Notes: generated by a model from the sequence alone, not told the origin. A DNA stretch of 19,937 nucleotides from an uncultured Eubacteriales bacterium (GCA_949742895.1 CATJRT010000298.1:1-19937), one strand, 5' to 3'. Positions 8,014 through 15,183 are shown, counted from the first letter of the stretch. Program-made: numbers and translations.

Positions 8014-8058
8014 TGCTAAGGATAAAAGTCTTGAAAATGTTAGCAAAAATGGAAGACT
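8014..8058 (+). other. possible leader RNA pseudoknot
   Basis: TGCTAA (8014-8019) is complementary to TTAGCA (8040-8045), and AGTCTT (8027-8032) is complementary to AAGACT (8053-8058). The two pairings interleave, so both together form an H-type pseudoknot with 7-nt spacers throughout. A second AAGAC at 8005-8009 could compete for GTCTT. It starts about 30 nt after the predicted transcription start. The stems are only 6 bp, so this remains a hypothesis. No known riboswitch class was recognised. Confidence 0.3.
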
Positions 8059-8133
8059 CTGAATAATTTGCTTTGGAATTGTGACTGTTGCATTATTACG
8101 ATGCGGTTGAAGTGGTCTTTTTCGGGTAATTTT

Positions 8134-8168
8134 AAGGTCTTGCATTTTTGAGATGAGTGATACATACT
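8134..8168 (+). promoter_or_regulatory. second promoter-like module, imperfect copy of the first
   Basis: AAGGTCTTG (8134-8142) followed by GTGATACA (8157-8164) repeats the layout of the promoter at 7943-7975, which has the same two blocks. It can be read as TTGCAT (8140-8145), 17 bp, CATACT (8163-8168), or as an extended -10 TGATACATA with a 15-bp spacer. It may be a proximal promoter for flgB or a shared regulator site. Confidence 0.4.
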
Positions 8169-8182
8169 TATCGTAGTGCATC

Positions 8183-8238
8183 CACGCAGTGCGTGTCCCA
8201 CAATGAGCAATTGATAACAGCGTATAAAGTTTGGGAGG
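8183..8238 (+). promoter_or_regulatory. flgB ribosome binding region with hairpin and possible SD sequestration
   Basis: CACGC (8183-8187) and GCGTG (8191-8195) form a tight 5-bp hairpin with an AGT loop. Directly after it, TCCCA (8196-8200) can pair with TGGGA (8232-8236), covering part of the flgB Shine-Dalgarno sequence GGGAGG (8233-8238). This could tune flgB translation. Both stems are short. Confidence 0.35.
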
Positions 8239-8246
8239 AAACGAAC

Positions 8247-8639
8247 ATGGATTTTTTGACAAGCAATTCCATGCGGATGATGGAGCGGTCCATGGGATTT
8301 CTCTGGACCAAACAGGCGGCGCTGCTGGACAATATTGCCAACGCTGAAACGCCCAACTATAAGGCCAAGGTGGTCACCTTTGAGGACAGCCTGCGCACCA
8401 AGTTGGAGCAGGCTATGGGCTACGGCATGGGCAGCGAGGTGAAGCAGTCCGTGCGTCAGGCGCTGGAGGAGGCTGAGGTCACTGTGTTCGAGCCGGAGGA
8501 GTCCACCAGGATGGATGACAACGGTGTAGACACCACTGAGCAGATGGTGGAGATGATCCGCAACGCCTACCAGCAGCAGTACGTCTACCAGGCCATCAAC
8601 AAGAGCTATTCGATCCTGCGCATGGCGGTGCGCGGTTAG
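8247..8639 (+). CDS. flgB: flagellar basal-body rod protein FlgB
   Basis: This proximal rod protein (130 residues) is exported by the flagellar type III system and polymerises through the peptidoglycan above the MS ring. The N-terminus has the rod/hook family signature LDNIANAETPNYKAK (28-41). The C-terminal helix, rich in Gln, Tyr and Ile (NAYQQQYVYQAINKSYSIL), is the usual coiled-coil assembly segment. Length is normal for FlgB. The reading frame is open 30 codons further upstream, but the ATG at 8247 is chosen because GGGAGG lies 8 nt before it and the protein then begins MDFLTSNS, as FlgB does; the upstream part is leader. It is the first gene of the flagellar operon, as in Bacillus and Clostridium, 480 nt after the preceding terminator region. 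Confidence 0.95.
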   Translation: MDFLTSNSMRMMERSMGFLWTKQAALLDNIANAETPNYKAKVVTFEDSLRTKLEQAMGYGMGSEVKQSVRQALEEAEVTVFEPEESTRMDDNGVDTTEQMVEMIRNAYQQQYVYQAINKSYSILRMAVRG

Positions 8640-8710
8640 TAAGAAGCGCTGAACCGCAGTGAAGCGGAGCATCGCGAACAGGCGGGGCGTGACAATAACA
8701 AAGCTCCGGT

Positions 8711-8718
8711 GTGATACA
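8711..8718 (+). repeat. third copy of the GTGATACA octamer, upstream of flgC
   Basis: GTGATACA also occurs at 7968-7975 and 8157-8164, always in non-coding DNA. Here it sits 21 nt before the flgC start, in the 100-nt flgB-flgC gap, next to the AAGGAGG ribosome binding site (8724-8730). There is no convincing -35 box at the right spacing, so it may be a regulator site or chance. CGGAGC (8665-8670) and GCTCCG (8703-8708) in the same gap are inverted copies. Confidence 0.3.
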
Positions 8719-8739
8719 TAAATAAGGAGGCCGTTTCAA

Positions 8740-9207
8740 ATGGCATTTTTGAATACGATCAATATCATCGGTTCTGGCCTGACCGCTCAGCAGCTCCGAT
8801 TAGATATTGTATCGGAAAACGTCACCAACTCACAGACCACCCGTACCGAGAATGGCGGCGGTGCGTACCGGCGCAAAATGGTGGTTTTCCAGGCCAAGGA
8901 CGGGCGGGACTCCTTCCGCGCCGCCATGGCACGGGCGGCTAACGGCTTGGCCCCCAACTCCCGGGTGGACCCCAATGCCGGCGGCGTGCGGGTGACCCAG
9001 ATCGTGGAGGACGAATCCCCCCTGAAGTTGGTGTATGACCCCACCCATCCAGACGCCGATGAGGACGGCTATGTGGAGCTGCCCAACGTAGACATGGTGA
9101 TGGAGATTGCCGACGCTATGGCAGCTTCCAGGGCCTTTGCCTCCAACGTGACCGCGTTCAACACCGTCAAGTCCGTCATTGCCAGCGGCCTGGAGATCGG
9201 CCGGTAA
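8740..9207 (+). CDS. flgC: flagellar basal-body rod protein FlgC
   Basis: This is the second proximal rod protein, 155 residues. The N-terminus shows the FlgC pattern IIGSGLTAQQLRLDIVSENV followed by TTRTENGGGAYRRKMVVFQ, where Tyr-Arg-Arg is the family hallmark. The C-terminus has YVELPNVDMVMEIADAMAASRAF, equivalent to the usual PNV..v.EM....AsRaYeaN segment, and a terminal assembly helix. Length is typical. AAGGAGG (8724-8730) lies 9 nt before the ATG, a near-perfect ribosome binding site. A 100-nt gap separates it from flgB, unusually long for this pair. FlgB, FlgC and FliE together build the base of the rod. Confidence 0.95.
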   Translation: MAFLNTINIIGSGLTAQQLRLDIVSENVTNSQTTRTENGGGAYRRKMVVFQAKDGRDSFRAAMARAANGLAPNSRVDPNAGGVRVTQIVEDESPLKLVYDPTHPDADEDGYVELPNVDMVMEIADAMAASRAFASNVTAFNTVKSVIASGLEIGR

Positions 9208-9238
9208 ATGCTGCATTAAGTAAGGAGAGAAATCAGAG

Positions 9239-9577
9239 ATGAGTACACCCATCACACCGGCCATGCCCGTGCAGGACTTTGGAATTGTCAATGCGATTCA
9301 GGGGATTACCCCCTTTACCGAGCAGAAACAGGCCAGCCGTCCGGAGGGCATAGAGGACAGTGTATTTGGCTCCCTGTTCAAGTCCCTCATTCAAAATGTG
9401 AAGGATACCGACGCCGAATTTGTCGAGACACAGTACCTGCTGGCCACAGGCCAGCTTGACAACCCCGCACAAATGGGGCTGGCTGCGTATAAGAATGAGA
9501 TTGCAGTGGATTTGTTGATCCAGATGCGCAACAAGGCGCTGGATGCGTATTCCCAGCTTACCAGTTTGAACATCTAA
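9239..9577 (+). CDS. fliE: flagellar hook-basal body junction protein FliE
   Basis: This protein of 112 residues links the MS ring to the rod. The conserved part is the C-terminal half: DTDAEFVETQYLLATGQ, then MGLAAYKNEIAVDLLIQMRN and KALDAYSQL, matching the FliE pattern of an internal helical pair ending in vRNKaleAYqei. The first 40 residues are Pro/Thr-rich and variable, as usual. AAGGAG at 9222-9227 lies 11 nt before the ATG. It follows flgC with a 31-nt gap, the standard flgB-flgC-fliE trio, and is followed by a 103-nt gap holding a strong hairpin before fliF. Confidence 0.92.
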   Translation: MSTPITPAMPVQDFGIVNAIQGITPFTEQKQASRPEGIEDSVFGSLFKSLIQNVKDTDAEFVETQYLLATGQLDNPAQMGLAAYKNEIAVDLLIQMRNKALDAYSQLTSLNI

Positions 9578-9586
9578 AGAATAGGG

Positions 9587-9623
9587 GCCGACCGGACCGG
9601 AAGTGTTTCGGAAGCCGGTCGGC
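9587..9623 (+). other. strong intercistronic hairpin between fliE and fliF
   Basis: GCCGACCGG (9587-9595) pairs with CCGGTCGGC (9615-9623), and inside it CCGGAA (9597-9602) pairs with TTTCGG (9606-9611, one G-T) around loop GTG, giving about 15 pairs. GACCGGAC (9590-9597) can instead pair with GTCCGGTC (9627-9634). No T-run follows, so termination is unlikely. mRNA processing or stabilisation is plausible. Confidence 0.65.
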
Positions 9624-9680
9624 GCCGTCCGGTCAAACAGGCTTGCGAGAGGGAAAACGCGGAGAGCGGGGTGATGGCGC

Positions 9681-11363
9681 ATGAACGCAGAAAAGGTGAA
9701 GGGCATCCTTGAAAAGGTCAAAAACGCCCTGAAAAAGGTTTCCAAAAAAATATGGATTTTGATTGCCGCGGTCGTGATCGTTCTGGCCGTGGGCATTGCC
9801 GTTTTTTTGAACAACAGACCCTATGCCACCCTGATTACCGGAGCCAACGCCGATGAGGCAGGCGCGGTGGTTACATGGCTGACAAATCAAGGGATATCGG
9901 ATTACCGGCTGGAGGGCACAGGCACCATCCTGGTACCGGAGGGTCAGGCGGCCAACCTGAAGGCGCGGCTGCTGATGGAGCAGTATTCCAACAGCACCTC
10001 TGCCTACAGCGGATACTTTGAGCGGGTCAGCGCCCTGTCTACCCAGTCGGACCGGGAAAACGCATGGCTGATTACCCTCGTCGATGTGATGGAGGACACC
10101 ATCCGCCACTTCGAAGGCGTTCAGGATGCGAGTTTGACCATCAGCCTGGGGGAGGACCGGCGGTACATACTGGACGACAGCAATATCACCAAGGCAAGCG
10201 CCGCTTTGATGGTGACCATGGAGGGCAATCAGCTCCTCACTGCCGAGCAGGCTGCCGCTATCCGCAATTATATCGCCCATAGCGTGGCGGACTTGGATAT
10301 CAGCGATGTGTCCATCACGGATTCGTGGGGCAACAATTATGATCTCGTTGTAGGAAACAGCGCCACCGACGCCTCCGCCCTGAAGCTCCAGCTGGAGCAA
10401 CAGTATGCCAACCTCATCCGCCAGCGGGTCATGCAGGTGCTGCTCCCCTTCTACGGCGAGGGGAACTTGGACGTAGCGGTGAGTGTTGTGATCGACCTGG
10501 ATGAAAAGGTCATCGACGACTACGCCCCCCGCCTGCCCGAGGAGGGCGTGTGGACCGAGAGCGGCGGCGCGGGCATCATCGGCACCCGGGTGGGCAACTA
10601 TACGGTGCTCACCGACGACCAAATTACCGCCGGCGGACTGGTAGGGACCCCATCTAATTCCAATCTGCCTACCGATGTGGAGCAGGATCCCACCGGGGAC
10701 GATTACAATGGCAAGATCGAGGGAAGCTATCAAATCGAGTACATGAACCCCGCTACCCAGACCCACACCGTGCGCACCGCCGGGTACATCACCGACTGCA
10801 CCATCTCGGTGAGCATCAACTCCAACGCCGTCCAGGGCGGTGCGGTGAACACGGACCAGGTGGTCCGGCACGCGGCCAACGCCGCAGGCATCACCGGGAT
10901 TGCCACCGAGGAGATGACCGCCCAGGAGTACTTGAACGGCAAGATCTCTGTCATGGCCGAGCCCTTCTATAATCCCGATGTACCTGTTGGGCCGGATGGT
11001 CCTGACACGCCGGGCTTCTGGCAGACCTATATGTGGGTCATCATCGCGGCTGGCGCCGGTCTGGTACTGTTTGCCATCGTGCTTACCGTCATCCTGCTGC
11101 TGCGCAAGAAGAAGCGCAAGAAGCAGGAGGAGGAGCAGAAAGCCATCGACGAGCTGATGGCGGTGGCCATGCCCGAGGAGGTCTTGGAGGAGCCGGAGCT
11201 GGACGAGAACGGCAATCCAGTGAACGGTGCGGACGTGATGGATCTGCACACCGAGCGGAGTATGGAGCTGCGCCAGAGTATCCGGGACTTTGTGGACGAG
11301 AACATGGAGGTTGCGGCTCTGCTGATCCGCGGCTGGCTGAAGGGGGAGGATAGCGATGGCTGA
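9681..11363 (+). CDS. fliF: flagellar MS-ring protein FliF
   Basis: FliF (560 residues) forms the membrane-embedded MS ring that anchors rod, switch and export gate. TM1 is about 24-43 and TM2 about 450-474. Between them are the ring-building motifs (NNRPYATLITGANADEAG, then LEGTGTILVPEGQAANLKARL, which fits the secretin-like RBM fold) and an acidic low-complexity stretch around residues 290-350. After TM2 there is a Lys/Glu-rich linker and the C-terminal FliG-binding segment LRQSIRDFVDENMEVAALLIRGWL. The ATG at 9681 is preceded by GGGGTGA; an ATG at 9674 is out of frame. The gene overlaps fliG by 8 bp. Length is within the Gram-positive FliF range. Confidence 0.95.
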   Translation: MNAEKVKGILEKVKNALKKVSKKIWILIAAVVIVLAVGIAVFLNNRPYATLITGANADEAGAVVTWLTNQGISDYRLEGTGTILVPEGQAANLKARLLMEQYSNSTSAYSGYFERVSALSTQSDRENAWLITLVDVMEDTIRHFEGVQDASLTISLGEDRRYILDDSNITKASAALMVTMEGNQLLTAEQAAAIRNYIAHSVADLDISDVSITDSWGNNYDLVVGNSATDASALKLQLEQQYANLIRQRVMQVLLPFYGEGNLDVAVSVVIDLDEKVIDDYAPRLPEEGVWTESGGAGIIGTRVGNYTVLTDDQITAGGLVGTPSNSNLPTDVEQDPTGDDYNGKIEGSYQIEYMNPATQTHTVRTAGYITDCTISVSINSNAVQGGAVNTDQVVRHAANAAGITGIATEEMTAQEYLNGKISVMAEPFYNPDVPVGPDGPDTPGFWQTYMWVIIAAGAGLVLFAIVLTVILLLRKKKRKKQEEEQKAIDELMAVAMPEEVLEEPELDENGNPVNGADVMDLHTERSMELRQSIRDFVDENMEVAALLIRGWLKGEDSDG

Positions 11364-12447
11364 AGCAGCGGCAGCGGCTGAGAAGGCCGCCCCCGCGTCC
11401 GAAGTTAAAATTTCGGGCGGAAAGGTCAAAAAGCCTGGTATCCCTACGGCGGAGCTGACCGGCGCCCAGCGGGCGGCCACCGTCATCATTGCCCTGGGAG
11501 CGGAGCGGGCATCCGCGCTCTACAAGCACATGGAGCCGGACGACGTGGAGCAGCTCACCCTCGAGGTGGCGAAGCTGGGCTTCCTGGGGTCCGACCAGAC
11601 CGAGGAAATTTTGAATGAGTTCTACCAGCTTTGCCGCACCAACCGTGCGGTGACCGAGGGCGGACTGGAGTATGCCCGGACGGTGCTGGAAAAGGCATAT
11701 GGCGCACAGACTGCCGAGGAGCTGTTGGGCAAGGTCACCAAGTCCCTGCAGAACCGGAACTTCTCCTTTATGGAAAAGGCGGACGACAAGTCCCTGTTCT
11801 CCGCACTGCAGAACGAGCGGTCACAGACCATCGCTCTGGTGTTGTCCTATGTAGAGGCCGACAAAGCGGCAGGGGTTATCTCCCAGCTTGATCAGCAACG
11901 GCAGATCCAGGTGGTGGAAAACATGGCCAAGATCGAGAGCGTGTCCCCGGTGGCCGTCAAGATTATCGAGGCGGAGATGCGCAAGAAGTTCTCCACCATC
12001 GTCACCAGTTCCAACGTGAAGGTGGGCGGCATCGGCTATGTGGCCGACGTGATGAACAACCTGGACCGCACCAGCGAGAAAAACATCTTCGACGGCTTGG
12101 CCGCCTATGACCAGGACCTGGCCGACGAAATCCGCAAGCGTATGTTCGTCTTCGAGGATATCATCACCATGGACGACCGCTCTGTGCAGCGTTTTGTCCG
12201 GGACTGCGACCCCAGAGACCTGGTGCTGGCCCTCAAGTCTGCCAATCAGGACGTGGCCAACAAGCTGTTCACCAATATGTCCACCCGTATGGCACAGAAC
12301 ATCCGGGACGACCTGGAGATCACCACCAATGTCCGCATGAAGGATGTGGAGGAGGCCCAGCAGCGCATCGTCGGGATCATCCGCGACCTGGAGGAGAAAA
12401 ACGAGATCATAATCTCGAAGGGCGGAAAGGACGATATCATTGCCTAA
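11356..12447 (+). CDS. fliG: flagellar motor switch protein FliG
   Basis: FliG (363 residues) is the rotor protein that contacts MotA and binds FliF at its N-terminus. After an Ala/Lys-rich extension of about 34 residues come the N-domain (LTGAQRAATVIIALG), the middle domain and the C-terminal torque domain (IRKRMFVFEDIITMDDRSVQRF and STRMAQNIRDDLE), with the charged torque-helix positions retained. Odd point: the middle-domain EHPQ motif appears as NERSQ (153-157), so His and Pro are replaced in a surface that binds FliM. GGGGGAGG (11342-11349) precedes the ATG. The gene overlaps fliF by 8 bp upstream and fliH by 8 bp downstream, implying translational coupling of the ring, switch and export genes. 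Confidence 0.95.
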   Translation: MAEAAAAAEKAAPASEVKISGGKVKKPGIPTAELTGAQRAATVIIALGAERASALYKHMEPDDVEQLTLEVAKLGFLGSDQTEEILNEFYQLCRTNRAVTEGGLEYARTVLEKAYGAQTAEELLGKVTKSLQNRNFSFMEKADDKSLFSALQNERSQTIALVLSYVEADKAAGVISQLDQQRQIQVVENMAKIESVSPVAVKIIEAEMRKKFSTIVTSSNVKVGGIGYVADVMNNLDRTSEKNIFDGLAAYDQDLADEIRKRMFVFEDIITMDDRSVQRFVRDCDPRDLVLALKSANQDVANKLFTNMSTRMAQNIRDDLEITTNVRMKDVEEAQQRIVGIIRDLEEKNEIIISKGGKDDIIA

Positions 12448-13297
12448 CATATTCAAAGCCTTCTCACGGGCCAAGGCTGAGCCTTACCAGTTCCCCAAGG
12501 CGGAGGAGCTGGTGGTGGAGCCTGAGCCGGAAGAGGAGGAATTGGCCGCCTCGGAGGAGCTGCTCGACCCGGCAGAGGAAGAGCAGTCCCTGCTGGGGAA
12601 GGAGCCGGAGGCCGAGCCTGAACTGGAGCCAAAGGAGGATCCGCTGAGCTTTGCCCAGATCCAGGCGGAGGCCATCATGGCTGACGCCCGCCGGGAGGCG
12701 GAGGAGCTGAAGGACCAGGCTCGCCAGGAGGCGGACCGGGAATCGGAAACGGTGTTCGCCAAAGCACGAGAAAATGGTTATCAGGACGGCTACGTCCAAG
12801 GTATGGCTCAGGCTACGGCAGAGGCCGCCCAGCTTCGAGAGGAGCAGGCCGCTGCGCTGGAGGAGGAGATACACCGCTTCCTCCAGCAGGCCGGAGTGGA
12901 ACTGGACCGGCAGATGGATCAGAGCGTGGACGATCTGCGGGACCTAGCCATGGCGGTGGCGGAAAAGGTGGTGTGCGTCAGCTTGAAAAGTAGCGGCGAC
13001 GTCATTGCCCGTATGATTCAGACCGCCATCGACAAACGCAAGAAAAAGGAATGGGTCCATATCTACATCGCCGAGTGCGATGCGAAGAAGCTGACCCAGA
13101 TCCCTGCGTCGCTGTCCAATGCGCTGTCCGCCCTGTCCGACCGGGTGCGCATCATCCCCATGGCGGACGATGAGTCAGGCACCTGCATCATCGAGATGCC
13201 CGACGAGATCATAGACGCCAGCGCGGCCACACAGATAAGCAATCTGCGCACTATTTTGACGGACGCCGCCAACAGCGGTTCCGGCATCAGCTTTTAG
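12440..13297 (+). CDS. fliH: flagellar export ATPase regulator FliH
   Basis: FliH (285 residues) binds and restrains the export ATPase FliI and docks it to the C ring. Residues 22-68 are very acidic (Glu/Pro-rich). Residues 70-190 are a long coiled coil that includes the FliH hallmark GxxxGxxxG (Gly113, Gly117, Gly121 in ENGYQDGYVQGMAQ). The C-terminal 100 residues are the globular FliI-binding domain (VHIYIAECDAKKL, CIIEMPDEIIDAS). The start is TTG at 12440: AAAGGA (12425-12430) lies 9 nt upstream, the first residues PNIFKAF resemble other Gram-positive FliH N-termini, and the next in-frame ATG is at about residue 80. It overlaps fliG by 8 bp. Confidence 0.9.
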   Translation: MPNIFKAFSRAKAEPYQFPKAEELVVEPEPEEEELAASEELLDPAEEEQSLLGKEPEAEPELEPKEDPLSFAQIQAEAIMADARREAEELKDQARQEADRESETVFAKARENGYQDGYVQGMAQATAEAAQLREEQAAALEEEIHRFLQQAGVELDRQMDQSVDDLRDLAMAVAEKVVCVSLKSSGDVIARMIQTAIDKRKKKEWVHIYIAECDAKKLTQIPASLSNALSALSDRVRIIPMADDESGTCIIEMPDEIIDASAATQISNLRTILTDAANSGSGISF

Positions 13298-13339
13298 GAA
13301 CCAAAAACAGAGCTTTTCCGCCTAAATGGGTGGAGAAGC

Positions 13340-13363
13340 ATGAACATAGTATCGGTGGAGTGA
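13340..13363 (+). other. seven-codon minigene (MNIVSVE) just upstream of fliI
   Basis: ATG at 13340 starts a seven-codon frame ending in TGA 13361-13363, three nt before the fliI ATG. GGAG at 13332-13335 is a reasonable ribosome binding site 4 nt upstream. The fliI Shine-Dalgarno GGAG (13357-13360) lies inside it. It could couple fliI translation to upstream ribosomes, or be chance. Confidence 0.25.
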
Positions 13364-13366
13364 GCG

Positions 13367-14677
13367 ATGTCTTCAGTCTTTCAGCAAATGACCCGGCAGG
13401 TCTACAAGGCGGAACCCTACAGCCTGACGGGAAAAATCGAAAACATCGTGGGTATGTCCATCGAAGCCTCCGGCGGGCGGGCGGCAGTTGGCGACATCTG
13501 CCGCATTTACAATGGGGACTCCGGTGGACAGGTGACGGCGGAAGTGGTGGGCTTCAAAAACGACCACATCCTCCTGATGCCATACTCCGACATGAGCGGT
13601 ATCTCGGCGGGGAACTTTGTCCGCAACACGGGAGCGCAGCTCACCCTTCAGGTGGGCGAGTTCCTCCGGGGGCGGATCATCAATGCCCTGGGCCAGCCCA
13701 TTGATGGCAAGGGCCCCTTTGAGGGCGGCACCCCCTACTGCGTGGGGGGCGGGTACATCAATCCCTTGCAACGCCCGCCCATCCGGGAGCGCATCCAGTT
13801 TGGCGTCAAGGCCATCGACGGCCTCATTACCATCGGCAAAGGCCAGCGTATCGGGATATTCGCTGGTTCCGGCGTGGGTAAGTCCACCCTGATGGGTATG
13901 ATCGCCAAGAATGTCACCGCCGACATCAACGTCATCGCTCTGGTGGGCGAGCGCGGACGAGAAGTTTTGGAGTTCGTGGAGAAGGACTTGGGGCCGGAGG
14001 GCATGAAGCGGTCCATTCTGGTGGTGGCTACCTCCGACCAGCCCGCTATGCTGCGAATGAAGTGCCCCAGCGTGGCCACCGGTATTGCGGAATATTTCCG
14101 AGACCAGGGCTACGACGTGCTGCTGATGATGGACTCCCTCACCCGTTTCGCTATGGCCCAGCGTGAGATTGGGCTGGCCATCGGGGAGCCCCCTGTGGCC
14201 CGAGGTTATACCCCTTCTATGTACGCAGAAATGCCCAAGCTGCTGGAGCGAAGCGGCAATTTTAACCGGGGCTCCATCACGGGCGTCTATACTGTGCTGG
14301 TGGAGGGCGACGACACCAACGAGCCCATCGCCGACACGGTTCGAGGTATCCTGGACGGTCACATCGTCCTTTCCCGTCAGCTTGCCAACGCCAACCATTA
14401 TCCGGCCATTGACGTGGGGGCGAGCATTTCCCGTCTGATGGTGGAGATCGTCTCCCAGGAGCACCGGCAGCTTGCCTCCCGCCTGCGGGACATCATGAGC
14501 GTGTATGAAAAGAATGCCGACCTGGTGGCTATCGGGGCCTATAAGCCGGGGAGCAACCGGAAGCTGGACTTCGCCATGTCGAAGATTGATGCGGTGAACG
14601 AGTTCCTGACTCAAGATGTGAACGAGGCGTTTTCCTATGAACAGTGCCTGGCGGAATTGGCCAGGATTCTGAAATAG
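13367..14677 (+). CDS. fliI: flagellum-specific type III export ATPase FliI
   Basis: FliI (436 residues) is the F1-beta-like ATPase that unfolds and feeds substrates into the flagellar export gate. The Walker A loop AGSGVGKST is at 166-174 (Lys172), the catalytic-glutamate loop GERGREV at 194-200 (Glu195) and Walker B LLMMD at 252-256 (Asp256). The Lys-Glu-Asp spacing matches Escherichia coli FliI. The type III ATPase signature ARGYTPSMYAEMPKLLERSG follows, then the C-terminal helical domain that contacts FliJ. The N-terminal beta-barrel domain covers about 17-90. GGAG 6 nt before the ATG supports this start. It lies 69 nt after fliH, the widest gap in the export block, and is followed closely by fliJ. 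Length is normal. Confidence 0.97.
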   Translation: MSSVFQQMTRQVYKAEPYSLTGKIENIVGMSIEASGGRAAVGDICRIYNGDSGGQVTAEVVGFKNDHILLMPYSDMSGISAGNFVRNTGAQLTLQVGEFLRGRIINALGQPIDGKGPFEGGTPYCVGGGYINPLQRPPIRERIQFGVKAIDGLITIGKGQRIGIFAGSGVGKSTLMGMIAKNVTADINVIALVGERGREVLEFVEKDLGPEGMKRSILVVATSDQPAMLRMKCPSVATGIAEYFRDQGYDVLLMMDSLTRFAMAQREIGLAIGEPPVARGYTPSMYAEMPKLLERSGNFNRGSITGVYTVLVEGDDTNEPIADTVRGILDGHIVLSRQLANANHYPAIDVGASISRLMVEIVSQEHRQLASRLRDIMSVYEKNADLVAIGAYKPGSNRKLDFAMSKIDAVNEFLTQDVNEAFSYEQCLAELARILK

Positions 14678-14698
14678 CCCTGCGAGGTGTAGATGCCC

Positions 14699-15142
14699 AT
14701 GAAGAAATTCAAATTCTCCCTGGATTCGGTGCTGTCCTACAAGCAGCAGGTGCTGGACGCCCTGAAGGGCGAGCATGCAGCTATCCTGATGCGGGTTCGG
14801 GAGCAGGAGGAACGGTTGGAGGCGGTCTGGCAGGAGTACCGCGGCTATGACGCAGAGTACACTCGGCGCAAGGCCGAAGGCATCACAATCTCAGACGCTA
14901 TGATCTATCAGGGTGGGCTGCGGGCCCTGGAGCGGGACATTCAGCGGGAGACCGACCGGTTGGAGGAGCTGCGAAAGCAGGAGGAGGCCAAGCGCCAGGA
15001 GGTTATAGACGCCAAGATTGACACCTCGTCCCTGGAAAAGCTGAAGGAGAAAAAGCTGGACCTCTACAATAAAGCGGTGCAGAAGAGCGAGGAAAACCTC
15101 ATCGACGAGTTCGTCAGCTCCCGCAGGCGCATTGGCGCCTGA
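14699..15142 (+). CDS. fliJ: flagellar export chaperone/stalk protein FliJ
   Basis: FliJ (147 residues with this start) is the coiled-coil stalk inserted into the FliI hexamer; it couples ATPase and export gate and cycles chaperones. It is almost all helix: MKKFKFSLDSVLSYKQQ at the N-terminus matches the family, followed by long charged heptads rich in Glu, Arg, Lys and Gln. An in-frame ATG at 14693 would add Met-Pro, but GAGGTG (14684-14689) lies 9 nt before 14699 and only 3 nt before 14693, so 14699 is preferred. It follows fliI by 21 nt. Sequence conservation of FliJ is low, so identity rests on fold, N-terminus and position between fliI and fliK. Confidence 0.9.
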   Translation: MKKFKFSLDSVLSYKQQVLDALKGEHAAILMRVREQEERLEAVWQEYRGYDAEYTRRKAEGITISDAMIYQGGLRALERDIQRETDRLEELRKQEEAKRQEVIDAKIDTSSLEKLKEKKLDLYNKAVQKSEENLIDEFVSSRRRIGA

Positions 15143-15183
15143 GCTGCACCACCGAAGCTGTCCAAATCGGCGTATATGCGCCG

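Noticed and set aside
7991..8025. Resemblance to the c-di-GMP-I (GEMM) riboswitch: TCATGCACAGAGAAGAC near the leader start
   Set aside because: It matches part of one strand of the GEMM core, but the P1b hairpin with GNRA loop, the GGGACGCAAAGCC block and the second helix with its tetraloop receptor are missing. A covariance-model search (RF01051, RF01786) would settle it.
7884..8063. TTCAGAATCT (7884-7893) and the reverse complement of AGACTCTGAA (8054-8063) flank the promoter, suggesting an invertible switch as in Clostridioides difficile
   Set aside because: Only 10 bp with one mismatch, easily chance in AT-rich DNA, and no recombinase gene is in the window. PCR for both orientations would test it.
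8157..8246. Longer flgB reading frame with 30 extra N-terminal codons
   Set aside because: The extra part has no FlgB homology and includes leader structure; the ATG at 8247 has GGGAGG at good spacing.
7801..8246. Sigma-54 or sigma-28 type promoter for the flagellar operon
   Set aside because: A GGCAC at 7922-7926 lacks a GC at the -12 distance, and no TAAA-N15-CCGATA pattern was found. The sigma-A type extended -10 promoter is the best match.
9633..11489. 618-residue minus-strand frame opposite fliF
   Set aside because: No domain or ribosome binding site recognised, composition typical of an antisense shadow, and fliF is clear on the plus strand.
13373..14776. 467-residue minus-strand frame opposite fliI
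   Set aside because: Same reasons; fliI on the plus strand has intact Walker motifs.
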